From contig NZ_BMTU01000007.1 of the NCBI RefSeq assembly GCF_014649835.1, positions 62,001 to 126,000 on the forward strand: 64,000 bases of DNA, written 5' to 3'. A model generated the notes under the pieces. That model was not told the DNA's origin and did not search any database. It saw only the letters and a program-made list of their open reading frames with translations. Origin of the DNA: Streptomyces pilosus. GTDB lineage: Bacteria > Actinomycetota > Actinomycetes > Streptomycetales > Streptomycetaceae. Numbering within the stretch: the first letter of the stretch is position 1; each line of letters opens with the position of its first letter. The position numbers and the translations under genes were made by a program. Of this stretch, positions 36,428 to 44,132 are shown one piece after another.

Positions 36428-37249
36428 CTACGAAAGCGCCCAGTGCAGGGCGGTGGCGTCATCGTGCGCCTTGCCCCGCGGCCAGCGCCGGCCGACAGGG
36501 TCGCCGTCCTCCGCCTTACGGATCTGGCGGATCAGTTCGTCCGGGCCGGCGGAGTCGAGGAGAGCCAAGGCCTCGTCCCACGAGGCAAGCCCGAAGCGGT
36601 CCACCAGCCGTGTCGCGCCGTCGCTCAGCAGCGTCACCGAGGCCAGGGAGTCCAGCGGCACCGTGCCGGTCAATGCGTGCTCGGCCGCGAGCGGATCGGG
36701 ACCGGCGATCCAGAAGCCACCCGGCCGGTTCCGGAGAGACGTCAGGGCGTCCCGGTACTCGGCCAGCGCGGCGGCGTGTTCCGGCGAACCGGTGGGCAGC
36801 TCGTCGAGCGGCCCGCGAAGCCGCGCGCCAACCGCGTCTAGACGCCGGTCAGTGATGACGGAAGAACTCCCGTTCCAGTTCGCGAGGAGCAGTGAGGAGT
36901 CACCGAGTACGAGGTGTTCGAGCACTCCGTCCCGGGCACGGACGGCAACGACCGTGCTGGTCGGACTGGCCCGGTATTCCAGGTCGCAGACGTCCTCGTG
37001 AAGCGAGCGGGTGATGCGGATGGAGTCGGCCAGGCACTCGGTGAGCGACCAGGCCGGACGTGCGACGAGGGTGCGGAGCAGCAGCGTCCCCAGCGTTCCG
37101 GAGAACCAGGCGACGCCGTGCACGCACCCGGTTTCCGCGCCCCCCACGCCGGCGCCGTCGAGGAGTACGGCGGCATCAGGGGCGGCAGCGGCGAAGTCCT
37201 CGTTCTCGCTGTCCGGCGTGGACGGCGAGGTACCAAGGGTGAACCTCAC
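36428..37249 (-). CDS. PP2C-family protein phosphatase
   Basis: A 273-residue PPM-type serine/threonine phosphatase. Metal-binding residues are visible: NED (D18), LLDGAGVGG (D31), VLGDSSLLL, TLLSDGATRLVD and DDATALHWAL near the C-terminus. The enzyme should be active and cytosolic, with no membrane segment. GTG 37249 overlaps the stop of the HTH gene (GTGA), so the two are made together. The substrate is unknown; it may be a phosphoprotein of the neighbouring regulatory genes. Unusual cargo for an AICE. Confidence 0.85.
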   Translation of the reverse strand: MRFTLGTSPSTPDSENEDFAAAAPDAAVLLDGAGVGGAETGCVHGVAWFSGTLGTLLLRTLVARPAWSLTECLADSIRITRSLHEDVCDLEYRASPTSTVVAVRARDGVLEHLVLGDSSLLLANWNGSSSVITDRRLDAVGARLRGPLDELPTGSPEHAAALAEYRDALTSLRNRPGGFWIAGPDPLAAEHALTGTVPLDSLASVTLLSDGATRLVDRFGLASWDEALALLDSAGPDELIRQIRKAEDGDPVGRRWPRGKAHDDATALHWALS

Positions 37250-38097
37250 TCCGTCGTCTCCTCGTCGTGACGGTAGAGCGGGCAGACCAGTTCGACGGAC
37301 CGCGGTTCACTGGTCTCCGGGTCGTACTCGACCCCTACCAGCGTGGAGAACCGGCGATCTCCCACCTGTCCCCATAGGGAGTTGAGTTCGGAGGCGAGCA
37401 GCTGGACGACTCCGAGCGAGCCTTGCGTGTGGATACCGGCGATGGCCAGGAGCGAGCCCTTGCCGTCCGGGCGCGGGAGCCGGCCGAGATAGCCGATGTC
37501 GTACGGCCGGGCCGGATCGCTGTCCTGTCCCGACCGGTGCACGGTGCCGGTGAGCCGGTCCACGACCGTCCAGGGGCCGTCTTCCGCCTTCTCCCAGCGC
37601 AGCACGGGGTCTTGGGCATAGGTGTTCCACATGTCCTGTGACATGCGCGGCCCGCAGACGACGACCAGGCTGTCACGGTTCAGGTCGATCTCTCCGCTCA
37701 CCGGTACGTGTTCGGAGGTGACGGCGAGCCCGTACGACCGTGCCAGGTCCTCCAGACGCTTGCCAGAACTGACGTCGTCCACGGCGACGACCGTGCGCCC
37801 GCGTTCGTCGTCCCGCCGCAGCGGAGTCGCGACCGTGACGGCGCCCGACCCGAGGAACGCACCCTCGGGCGCCGGACCGGTGTGGCGGATCTGGTGAATG
37901 CGCCCGCGACTGAGGCCGGCCTTCGCCGCGATCTGCGCGTACGACAGCCCTTGCGCATGGAGGTCCTGCACCACGCGGCGCCGCAGCCGAGCGAGTTCGG
38001 TGACCTCCTGCTGTGCGTCGGCCAACCGCGTCGTGACCTCACGCAGGAGCAGGTACGGATCATCGATCGCCATGATCCGTTGCAACTCGTCCGACAT
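37246..38097 (-). CDS. HTH DNA-binding protein with C-terminal sensor-like domain
   Basis: A 283-residue protein. An N-terminal helix (13-48) leads to a sigma-4-like helix-turn-helix, residues 50-71 (GLSYAQIAAKAGLSRGRIHQ). The larger C-terminal part has an alternating alpha/beta pattern with VVVCGPRMSQDMW and LLAIAGIHTQGSLGVVQLLA; I do not recognise a named domain. AAGGAGG precedes ATG 38097. A perfect operator palindrome (38125-38140) lies 28 bp upstream. It is the best candidate for the element's own master regulator and probably controls itself. Confidence 0.75.
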   Translation of the reverse strand: MSDELQRIMAIDDPYLLLREVTTRLADAQQEVTELARLRRRVVQDLHAQGLSYAQIAAKAGLSRGRIHQIRHTGPAPEGAFLGSGAVTVATPLRRDDERGRTVVAVDDVSSGKRLEDLARSYGLAVTSEHVPVSGEIDLNRDSLVVVCGPRMSQDMWNTYAQDPVLRWEKAEDGPWTVVDRLTGTVHRSGQDSDPARPYDIGYLGRLPRPDGKGSLLAIAGIHTQGSLGVVQLLASELNSLWGQVGDRRFSTLVGVEYDPETSEPRSVELVCPLYRHDEETTE

Positions 38098-38124
38098 GTG
38101 CTCACCTCCTTGCCTCACCCAAGA

Positions 38125-38140
38125 GTCTAGGCCCCTAGAC
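38125..38140. promoter_or_regulatory. Operator palindrome before the HTH/PP2C pair
   Basis: GTCTAG-GCCC-CTAGAC, perfect inverted repeat with a 4-base centre, 28 bp before the HTH gene start. This suggests autoregulation. Confidence 0.82.
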
Positions 38141-38269
38141 GAAACGGGCAGGAGTGGCCGGCCCGACCGGACGCCAATCACGTGGAGGCCGGACCGGCGC
38201 CGAGGCACCCCGCGAGGAGTCATTCCCTGCCGCCCGGGCGACGGCCGAGGAGGAGGAGCCCGGAGGCGG

Positions 38270-38659
38270 TCACGCCCCCTCCCGCACCAGATCCGCCCAC
38301 ACCGAAGAGCCCTGCGGCAGAGTCTTGGCACCCCAGTCCTTCGCGCAGGCCGCCACCAACATCAGCCCGCGGCCGCCCTCTTCCAGGCTGGCCGCGTCCC
38401 GCACCGTCGGGGCACTGTCGCCACCCTGGTCGATCACCTCGATGCGCACGAAGTCCGCACCGAAGCCGACGACCACGAGGAACCAACCGCCGGCCTTGCC
38501 ACTCAGCGAGTGGCGTACGGCGTTGGCCGCCAGTTCCCCGACGACCAGGGCCCCCTCGTCGACGCAACCCCACTCCTCGAGTAAGGCAGCTACGAAGTGA
38601 CGGGCTTCGGCGACTTGTTCAGGCAGGCCAGGGAAGGCACGGCACCACTTGGTGAGCAC
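38270..38659 (-). CDS. RsbW-like ATP-binding (HATPase) protein
   Basis: A 129-residue GHKL-type ATPase. N-box VVGELAANAVRHS (E42, N46), G1-box EVIDQGGDS, G2-box GGRGLMLVAACA. This is the anti-sigma-factor kinase fold, seen in hundreds of Streptomyces regulators paired with XRE/DUF5753 genes. GTG 38659. An operator palindrome lies 14 bp upstream (38673-38688), tying it to the element's regulon. Partner unknown. Confidence 0.87.
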   Translation of the reverse strand: MLTKWCRAFPGLPEQVAEARHFVAALLEEWGCVDEGALVVGELAANAVRHSLSGKAGGWFLVVVGFGADFVRIEVIDQGGDSAPTVRDAASLEEGGRGLMLVAACAKDWGAKTLPQGSSVWADLVREGA

Positions 38660-38672
38660 GACAACACTCCTC

Positions 38673-38688
38673 GTCTAGAGGGCTAGAC
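38673..38688. promoter_or_regulatory. Operator palindrome before the HATPase gene
   Basis: GTCTAG-AGGG-CTAGAC, perfect 6+6 repeat with a 4-base centre, 14 bp before the start codon, where it could block RNA polymerase directly. Confidence 0.82.
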
Positions 38689-38751
38689 AGCACGAGGAGC
38701 AGGGTATTCCCGCTCGTGACACCAATCTAGGCATACAGAGGAATTATTCCT

Positions 38752-39603
38752 CTACCGGATGACGGCAGTCTCCAACCCACGAAACTCCCCCATCACCCGC
38801 ATCAGCAGGTCTCGCGCCTCACCGCCGAAGACGGCCGCGTCCTCGAACCGGCTGAACATTTCCTCGTACCGAGCGAGGTCGTCTGTCTCAGTGGAGACCC
38901 GCTCACTCGGGAACGCCTCCACCACGACAGACCGTCGGTCGCAGAGCGTGAAGCCATGATGAGGCAGCACCGGCACCGACCGAGTCCACGGGATGACCCC
39001 GAGTCGCACCGTGTCCAGACTTTCGACGGCCAACAGTCGATCGAGCTGGGCGAGCATCAGCGACGGCGTCCCCGGCCATGTCCGCAGCACCGCTTCCGTC
39101 AACACGAACACCGACTCACGCCCCGGCTCGTACAACAGGCTCTGTCGCTCCACCCGAGCAGCGACGGCCCGGCCTACCGCCTCAGCATCCAGGCCCGGTG
39201 ACGTCAGGAAAACGTGCCGGGCGTACTCGGCACTCTGGAGCATGGCCGGCAGGACCACGCACTGAAAGGAGCGCACCAGCCGAGCACCGCGGACCGCCTC
39301 ATCCACGACGAGTCCCGCGGAGACGTCCCCATCGGAGCCGGAACCGGTCTCCACAGCAGCCTCAACCGCAGCCAGCAGCTCGCGGACCTCACCGGCGGTC
39401 GACTCATCGAGCCCGAGCGCCCGGGACAACCGGTCCAATACATCGAAACTCGGGACCATACGCCCGTTCTCCACCTTGGAGACCGTGGGCTGGCCCACAC
39501 CGGCCTGCTGTGCCAGAGCAGCACCCGTCAAGCCAGCATCCGCACGCAGAGCCCGAAGACGTGCCCCAAGCACCCTCATCCGCTCGCGCCGTTCACTCCC
39601 CAT
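38752..39603 (-). CDS. XRE-family regulator with DUF5753-type C-terminal domain
   Basis: A 283-residue regulator. The N-terminal XRE helix-turn-helix is LRALRADAGLTGAALAQQAG then GQPTVSKVENGRMVPS. The C-terminal effector-like domain is FQCVVLPAMLQSAEYARHVFLT, VERQSLLYEPGRESVFVLTE. Such proteins (Scr1/AbaA type) are usually paired with an HATPase, as here, and often with a DUF397 protein, which is absent. ATG 39603 is chosen; ATG 39579 is possible. No ribosome site is obvious, so it may be leaderless. Confidence 0.87.
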   Translation of the reverse strand: MGSERRERMRVLGARLRALRADAGLTGAALAQQAGVGQPTVSKVENGRMVPSFDVLDRLSRALGLDESTAGEVRELLAAVEAAVETGSGSDGDVSAGLVVDEAVRGARLVRSFQCVVLPAMLQSAEYARHVFLTSPGLDAEAVGRAVAARVERQSLLYEPGRESVFVLTEAVLRTWPGTPSLMLAQLDRLLAVESLDTVRLGVIPWTRSVPVLPHHGFTLCDRRSVVVEAFPSERVSTETDDLARYEEMFSRFEDAAVFGGEARDLLMRVMGEFRGLETAVIR

Positions 39604-39925
39604 ACCCAGGGTTCTACACCACGAGCCGGCAGCCACCAGGCACAAGAGCAGCAGCAACGACCAGCAACATGAGCGTGATTCAAACTCTCTCTACTGGTTC
39701 AAGTACCCGTCGTCGCTTCGCTCCTCCGGGCGGGAGCGGGCGGCCGACGGCGCCCGCGCTCATGTCTCCGCCCCGCTCGGCACCGCCGCCCGCTCGCTCC
39801 CGCCAAGAGACAAAACACAGAGCATGAGGTCAGGACACGCGGCGGCTGGGGCCGGTCGGTTCCGCGACTTTAGCCAGCCACTTTGGCGCGAGCCTCGCAG
39901 ATCATGGCCCCACATCGGGCACTAA
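39604..39925. other. Noncoding gap with a long inverted repeat
   Basis: 322 bp without a supported gene. It holds an interrupted inverted repeat (39729-39745 with 39785-39804; GGCGGGAGC-GGGCGGC versus its complement with a 4-base GAGC insertion) around an approximately 40-nt centre. It could be an origin, a transfer locus (clt) or a terminator for the XRE promoter side. A TAA target copy of the IS ends it. Confidence 0.5.
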
Positions 39926-39934
39926 GACGTCATT

Positions 39935-40432
39935 TCACTTGGTCAGTCTGCGGTGGCATATGAGGGTCGCGGCGATGGCTGTAAAGGCGAGGAAGTGTTC
40001 GGGCTTGCGCTCGTAGCGGCGGTGGAGGCGTCGGCAGCCGGACAGCCAGGACACGGTCCGCTCCACGACCCAGCGGTGCCGGCCCAAGCGGCGGGATGAC
40101 TCGATGCCCTTGCGGGCAAGACGGTGCCGGATCCCGCGGGAAGCGAGCCATCGCCGCAGGTGGCGGTAGTCGTAGCCCTTGTCACCGTACAGCTTGCCGG
40201 GCCGCCGGCGTCGTGGGCCGCGACGTGAGCGGATGGGCGGGATGCCGCGGACCAACGGGATGAGAGCCTGGCTGTCGTGGAGGTTGGCGGCGGAGATGCC
40301 AATCGACAGGGGCAGGCCCTGACGGTCGACGATGAGGTGGATTTTCGATCCCTTCTTGCCGCGGTCGGTCGGATTCGGTCCCGTCAGCTGCCCCCTTTGA
40401 GGGCCCGGACGCTGACGGAGTCGATCGCGCAC
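39935..40432 (-). CDS. IS5-family transposase, catalytic part (orfB)
   Basis: Codes the C-terminal part of a DDE transposase: GKKGSKIHLIVDRQGLPL, the second aspartate in LYGDKGYDYRHLRRWL, and the glutamate in RHRWVVERTVSWLSG. Its useful part begins near 40398, in the -1 frame relative to orfA. It has no good start of its own, so it is expected as an orfA-orfB fusion by -1 frameshift on AAAGGGGG (40398-40391). Confidence 0.85.
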   Translation of the reverse strand: MRDRLRQRPGPQRGQLTGPNPTDRGKKGSKIHLIVDRQGLPLSIGISAANLHDSQALIPLVRGIPPIRSRRGPRRRRPGKLYGDKGYDYRHLRRWLASRGIRHRLARKGIESSRRLGRHRWVVERTVSWLSGCRRLHRRYERKPEHFLAFTAIAATLICHRRLTK

Positions 40433-40743
40433 CGCGACCAGTCCAGCTCACCCCGGCCACCGAGCTCGTCCAGGACCAGGCGGTGCAGCTTGGCCCACAC
40501 CTTGGCCTCGGTCCACTCGGTGAACCGCCGGAAGGCGGTGACCCCCGACAGTCCGAACCCCGGCGGCAATTGGTTCCAGGTGCAGCCCGAGGTGGCCACG
40601 AAGATGATGGCGGCCAGCACCTCGCGGTCGCCTCGCCGACGGTGCCCTCCACCCTGCGGGCGAACCGGCGCCGGTGGCACTACCCGCTGGAACAAAGTCC
40701 ACAGATCATCCGGCGCCATCCGCTCGACAAGCGCAGCAGTCAT
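40384..40743 (-). CDS. IS5-family transposase, N-terminal part (orfA)
   Basis: A 119-residue frame, start ATG 40743 (MTAALVERMAPDDLWTLF). ATSGCTWNQLPPGFGLSG is the IS5-type helix-turn-helix region, and the first DDE aspartate is in SRCAIDSVSVRALKGG. It ends at a stop just after the slippery run; a -1 shift joins it to orfB. This is the normal layout of IS427-group elements. Confidence 0.87.
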   Translation of the reverse strand: MTAALVERMAPDDLWTLFQRVVPPAPVRPQGGGHRRRGDREVLAAIIFVATSGCTWNQLPPGFGLSGVTAFRRFTEWTEAKVWAKLHRLVLDELGGRGELDWSRCAIDSVSVRALKGGS

Positions 40744-40788
40744 CACCCCAGACTGCCGCAAGATCACGCCAACTGAAATGACTTCTAA

Positions 40789-41097
40789 CGGGCAGGTCCA
40801 CAAGCCTGCCCGATCCGCGGGCCAGCGTAAGGGGACATGATCACTCGCGCCAAAGCAGCTCCCGGCCAAAGTCGCTACACCGACCTCGGGTGTGCTGTCT
40901 CCGTAGAGCGTCAGAGTCCACCAGGCTGGCGAGCTCACAACCCACCGGAAACCAATGGCCCCGTTGAGTGGATTTCTACCCCCTGCCCGGCAGCCGGCTG
41001 CGATGGCCGGTGTCCGGGCCGGGCTCTGCCCGCGGACGGCGCACACCCGGCCGGTACCCGCCGCCCGCCGTGTCCGGCGGTGGCCGCCGGGGGCGGC
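40789..41097. other. Gap between IS and YbjN gene
   Basis: About 310 bp, no gene. A hairpin CGGGCAGG/CCTGCCCG (40789-40796 with 40805-40812) begins directly at the IS duplication, so the IS may have targeted a terminator. GC-rich imperfect stems at 41050-41097 could be the YbjN gene terminator. Confidence 0.45.
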
Positions 41098-41628
41098 CTA
41101 CTCGTCGTCTTCGGGGTTGTCCGTCTCGTTGATCTCCTTCTCCAGGCCCAGCTGCTCGACGAGCCACTTGTCGAACTCGATCGCGGCCCGCACCCAGCTG
41201 ACCGTCGACGAGACGAAGTGCTCCAGGCTGACGCCCATGCCGATCAGCGTCTGGGCCTCACCGATGAGACGGACCGTGCCGTCGTCGTGGGTGTGGGTGT
41301 AGACCTTGGGCCACAGCGTGCGCCGGTTCCAGTCGTCGACGGACTCGAGCAGCTGCGGCTTCTCGTCGATCTGGTGCGGCCGGTCGTAGAACGTCCGGAC
41401 GGAGAAGATCTGCTGGTCGTCCTCGCCGCGGAACATGAAGTAGGTGCGGAACTGCTCCCACGGCGCCGCGAGGTCACCCTCGTCGTCGACGACGTACTTG
41501 AGCTCCATCTGGTCGAGGAGCTGCTTCACAAGGTCCTGATCCGGGACGACGGGGCCCGCCGGTCCTTGGGGCTGCGGCTCGGGCTGCTGGCCCCCGAAAT
41601 TCGGAATCGAGGACGGGTCGATGCTCAC
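41098..41628 (-). CDS. YbjN domain protein
   Basis: A 176-residue protein. Pro/Gln-rich leader (GGQQPEPQPQGPAGP), then a YbjN/chaperone-like domain: LVKQLLDQMELKYVVDDEG, WEQFRTYFMFRGEDDQQIFSV, LGMGVSLEHFVSSTVSW-like segment. Acidic tail (NETDNPEDDE). YbjN proteins resemble type III secretion chaperones; in Streptomyces the role is unknown. High GC like the chromosome, unlike the RM genes beside it. GTG 41628; a palindrome TTCGTACGAA (41641-41650) and a hairpin (41660-41678) lie just upstream. Confidence 0.8.
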   Translation of the reverse strand: MSIDPSSIPNFGGQQPEPQPQGPAGPVVPDQDLVKQLLDQMELKYVVDDEGDLAAPWEQFRTYFMFRGEDDQQIFSVRTFYDRPHQIDEKPQLLESVDDWNRRTLWPKVYTHTHDDGTVRLIGEAQTLIGMGVSLEHFVSSTVSWVRAAIEFDKWLVEQLGLEKEINETDNPEDDE

Positions 41629-41949
41629 CGTAATTTTCCCTTCGTACGAACCCCGCCATCCTCCCCCATGCGGGGAGGGTGGTGGCAAGCCCCGACGGGC
41701 CTGTCAGCCGAGGGCTGACTCGATCCGGTCATCCAGATCGATCCAGCTACCCATTCCAATGCAGACCTGACATACCCCACCGATTCAGTTGAGGGCCCGT
41801 CAAGGAAAATCTTGTCCGGCTCATGCAACAGAGACATCGGCTAACGGAAGGCTGACAGCTGCAATGCGGTATCTAGGCTCATCGCGGGCGCTCCATCACA
41901 TACACCACCGGGCATACGCAGCACGACCACTCCCCTTTTAACGCATTGG
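41629..41949. other. Gap before the methylase gene
   Basis: 321 bp with the YbjN control region (perfect palindrome TTCGTACGAA at 41641-41650, hairpin 41660-41678) and then sequence of falling GC without a supported gene. Confidence 0.4.
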
Positions 41950-42849
41950 CTACTCCTCATCGCGACGAGGGCCGGGAATGTCAGCCCCGGAAAAAAGGGC
42001 GCCTTGCGCACTATCTTCACTCGGAGCAGGAAGGTCATAGTTGGTGAACACAAGGTCCCAACTCCCACGGCGCGCCGACTTTAGATTGATATCCCGCCGT
42101 GTCGCCATGCGAATGACCTTGAAATCCGCAAAAATCTCCCGAGCCAATGGCGTATCACTGTTGGTCATCATGACGAAGACACCACGATCACTCGCCTTAC
42201 GCATTGCTTCCGCAAGGCGCTGCTGATCCTCTTCGCCACCAAACTGCTCCGCCGTGTACCGCTTGAAATCAGCCCAGCCACCCAGCGGAATATACGGAGG
42301 GTCCAAATATACCCAGTCACCAGCCTGGGCCTCACTGAGCGCTTCAGCGAAATCACGCTTCATGATTTTAACATTCTGCAGAGCAGCAGACGCCCGAAGC
42401 AGGGTATTCCGGTTATAGTACGGGCGGTCGTATTCCCCATAGGGGACATTGAACTGACCTTTTCGATTAACGCGCCAAAGGCCGCGGAACCCAGTCTTGT
42501 TCAGGTAGATGACGCGCGCCGCCCTTTCCACATCGGAAAGACCGCCGAGATCTCGAGCTCTAATTTGATTATAGAACTCTCGATTATTGGGCATTTCGTC
42601 GAGGAGAGCCATTACTTTCTCCGGATCCTCGGCAACTTGCTGGAAGCAGACCACCAGTTCGCCATTCGCATCTGAGAGCGAAGCTCGAGCCGGCCCTAGC
42701 TCGAAAAAGACAGCGGCACTCCCCATGAAGGGCTCGAAGTACTGACCGGTATAGGGAGGAGCCATGGCCACTAGCTGATCGGCATACCTGGTCTTCCCTC
42801 CTGCCCACTTGAGGAATGACCGACCGTCACCGCCTCGAGTGCTACTCAT
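41950..42849 (-). CDS. Type II DNA adenine-N6 methyltransferase (D12/Dam class)
   Basis: A 299-residue enzyme methylating adenine to protect host sites. SAM motif FLKWAGGKT (12-20), YFEPFMGSAAVFF, LNKTGFRGLWRVN and catalytic WVYLDPPYIPL. Beta/alpha order is that of DpnM/Dam-type alpha-class enzymes. Divergent from the controller and nuclease genes. Low GC with many A/T third positions, so recently gained. The start is uncertain (42849 or 42864); no strong ribosome site. The recognition sequence cannot be read from the protein. Confidence 0.9.
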   Translation of the reverse strand: MSSTRGGDGRSFLKWAGGKTRYADQLVAMAPPYTGQYFEPFMGSAAVFFELGPARASLSDANGELVVCFQQVAEDPEKVMALLDEMPNNREFYNQIRARDLGGLSDVERAARVIYLNKTGFRGLWRVNRKGQFNVPYGEYDRPYYNRNTLLRASAALQNVKIMKRDFAEALSEAQAGDWVYLDPPYIPLGGWADFKRYTAEQFGGEEDQQRLAEAMRKASDRGVFVMMTNSDTPLAREIFADFKVIRMATRRDINLKSARRGSWDLVFTNYDLPAPSEDSAQGALFSGADIPGPRRDEE

Positions 42850-42894
42850 CGTCTGTAGACCCATCGTCGTCACGCAGGGCAGTGTACAGGCCTT

Positions 42895-43140
42895 GTGGAT
42901 GATCATGCGGTGATGGTCAGGTTTGGCCGACGTGTGCGAAAACTACGCGAAGAGGCCAATCTGTCACAAGAAGCCTTGGCAGACCTGGCGCATCTTCACC
43001 GCACATACATCGGCAGCGTCGAACGCGGGGAACGAAATATCAGCCTAATTAATATCACGCGGATCGCACAAGCGCTCGGCGTTAGCTCTTCGGCTCTATT
43101 GGCCGGGGTGGAAGTTGATGACCCGGGGGGGGGCACATGA
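42895..43140 (+). CDS. XRE controller (C) protein of the RM cassette
   Basis: An 81-residue helix-turn-helix protein, VRKLREEANLSQEALADLAH then RTYIGSVERGERNISL. It is the size and shape of C proteins that delay nuclease expression after entry to a new host. It overlaps the nuclease gene by ATGA. GTG 42895 is used; GTG 42910 or ATG 42913 are possible. A GTCT-GT-AGAC palindrome (42851-42860) and TGTACA lie in the 45-bp divergent gap and could be the C-box. Confidence 0.87.
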   Translation: MDDHAVMVRFGRRVRKLREEANLSQEALADLAHLHRTYIGSVERGERNISLINITRIAQALGVSSSALLAGVEVDDPGGGT

Positions 43141-44030
43141 GGCGTGAACAGGGTTTCGGTGCGGAACGTTGGAACGACCCTTTTTGGCATGTCGTAAGGA
43201 TGTTGGCCGACCAGATTTCGGCACGCAGTCGGTACGCAGAGGGAATTTCCCCTTCGCAGATCATTCCGGTACTGAAGTCGGTTAAGTCGTCTGCCGCTGA
43301 TGGTCTGATCGGCTACTTGAACAGGAATCCGGAAAACCTCGGGCAGCTTTCGAGGTACTGGGCCAAGCGTCGAGAAGTCTCCGAGACGCTGCTATCGCTG
43401 ATGCGGTCCGAAGAAGAGGCTAAGGGCGATTATATCGCCATGTCAGACCGCGCTCTTGAAAGCTACGGTGTCCGGATCGAGGGGTACCACCGGTCATCTA
43501 AGGTTCTGGTCAACACCGTCGACGCCGTCCTGAACGAGGAGTGCGCTAAAGCCAAGGTTGACGTCAACACATCACCGCAAAGCCGTGCAGCCATCATCTC
43601 AGACGAGCACATTTGGGTCTCGCCACGAAGGCTGGACGGCGCAATGCCCGCCCTTCTGAACCCTATAGCACTCTGGGAAATAAAAGAGTACTGGGGAGTC
43701 ACGAATGGCGGCTCGAAGATGTCGGACGCCATATACGAGTTGCAACTCGTAGGTGTCGAGCTGCGCACCTTCGAAGATGAGGTGGGCATTCACGTAAACC
43801 ACTATGCAATCATAGACGGAAGAGACCAGTGGAATTCTCGTAAGTCAGACCTTAGGCGGGCGGTAGACCTTCTCTATTCTGGCCTCCTGGACGAGCTCAT
43901 CGTTGGGCGCGAAGTACTTACCGAGTGGCCCCGGGTTGTCCGCGAGTGTTGCGCTCTCACTCGATCGTCGTACCGCGTCCCACAACCGCCATCAGCCGCG
44001 CACGACACTCTATTTCCCGGACTGCAGTGA
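43137..44030 (+). CDS. Restriction endonuclease of the RM cassette
   Basis: A 297-residue protein downstream of, and overlapping, the C gene. The candidate PD-(D/E)xK centre is PIALWEIKEYWG (about 180-190, E and K). The N-terminal half is helical (RMLADQISARSRYAEGI). I cannot assign a named enzyme family. Placement with a Dam-class methylase and a C protein makes a type II nuclease very likely. Low GC. The stop lies 180 bp before attR, so it is the last gene of the element. Confidence 0.8.
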   Translation: MRREQGFGAERWNDPFWHVVRMLADQISARSRYAEGISPSQIIPVLKSVKSSAADGLIGYLNRNPENLGQLSRYWAKRREVSETLLSLMRSEEEAKGDYIAMSDRALESYGVRIEGYHRSSKVLVNTVDAVLNEECAKAKVDVNTSPQSRAAIISDEHIWVSPRRLDGAMPALLNPIALWEIKEYWGVTNGGSKMSDAIYELQLVGVELRTFEDEVGIHVNHYAIIDGRDQWNSRKSDLRRAVDLLYSGLLDELIVGREVLTEWPRVVRECCALTRSSYRVPQPPSAAHDTLFPGLQ

Positions 44031-44132
44031 CCTCTGAATTTAGTGATCAGCTGGTGTCACTGAGGGGCACGTCAAGCAGTGGGCCTCAGCCGCACCAGCT
44101 CTGTTGGCGGTCCGTCCCGGAAGCGTTGCCTC

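Larger units (their letters stand above)
39923..40788 (-). mobile_element. IS5-family (IS427-like) insertion sequence, 860 bp
   Basis: IS at 39926-40785 with 17-bp terminal inverted repeats (39926-39942 and 40769-40785, GACGTCATTTCACTTGG versus its partner, 15 of 17) and 3-bp TAA duplications at 39923-39925 and 40786-40788. Two overlapping frames make one transposase. Intact ends and frames suggest a recent, possibly active insertion. Confidence 0.88.

Noticed and set aside
36836..36848. CGTCTAGACG as another operator
   Set aside because: It is inside the PP2C coding sequence and lacks the 4-base spacer of the other sites.
39660..39730. tRNA-like T-arm (GGTTCAAGTACC) after the XRE gene
   Set aside because: No acceptor, D or anticodon stem can be built around it.
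41625..41837. 70-codon minus-strand frame upstream of the YbjN gene
   Set aside because: It covers the YbjN palindrome and hairpin and has no ribosome site or family likeness.
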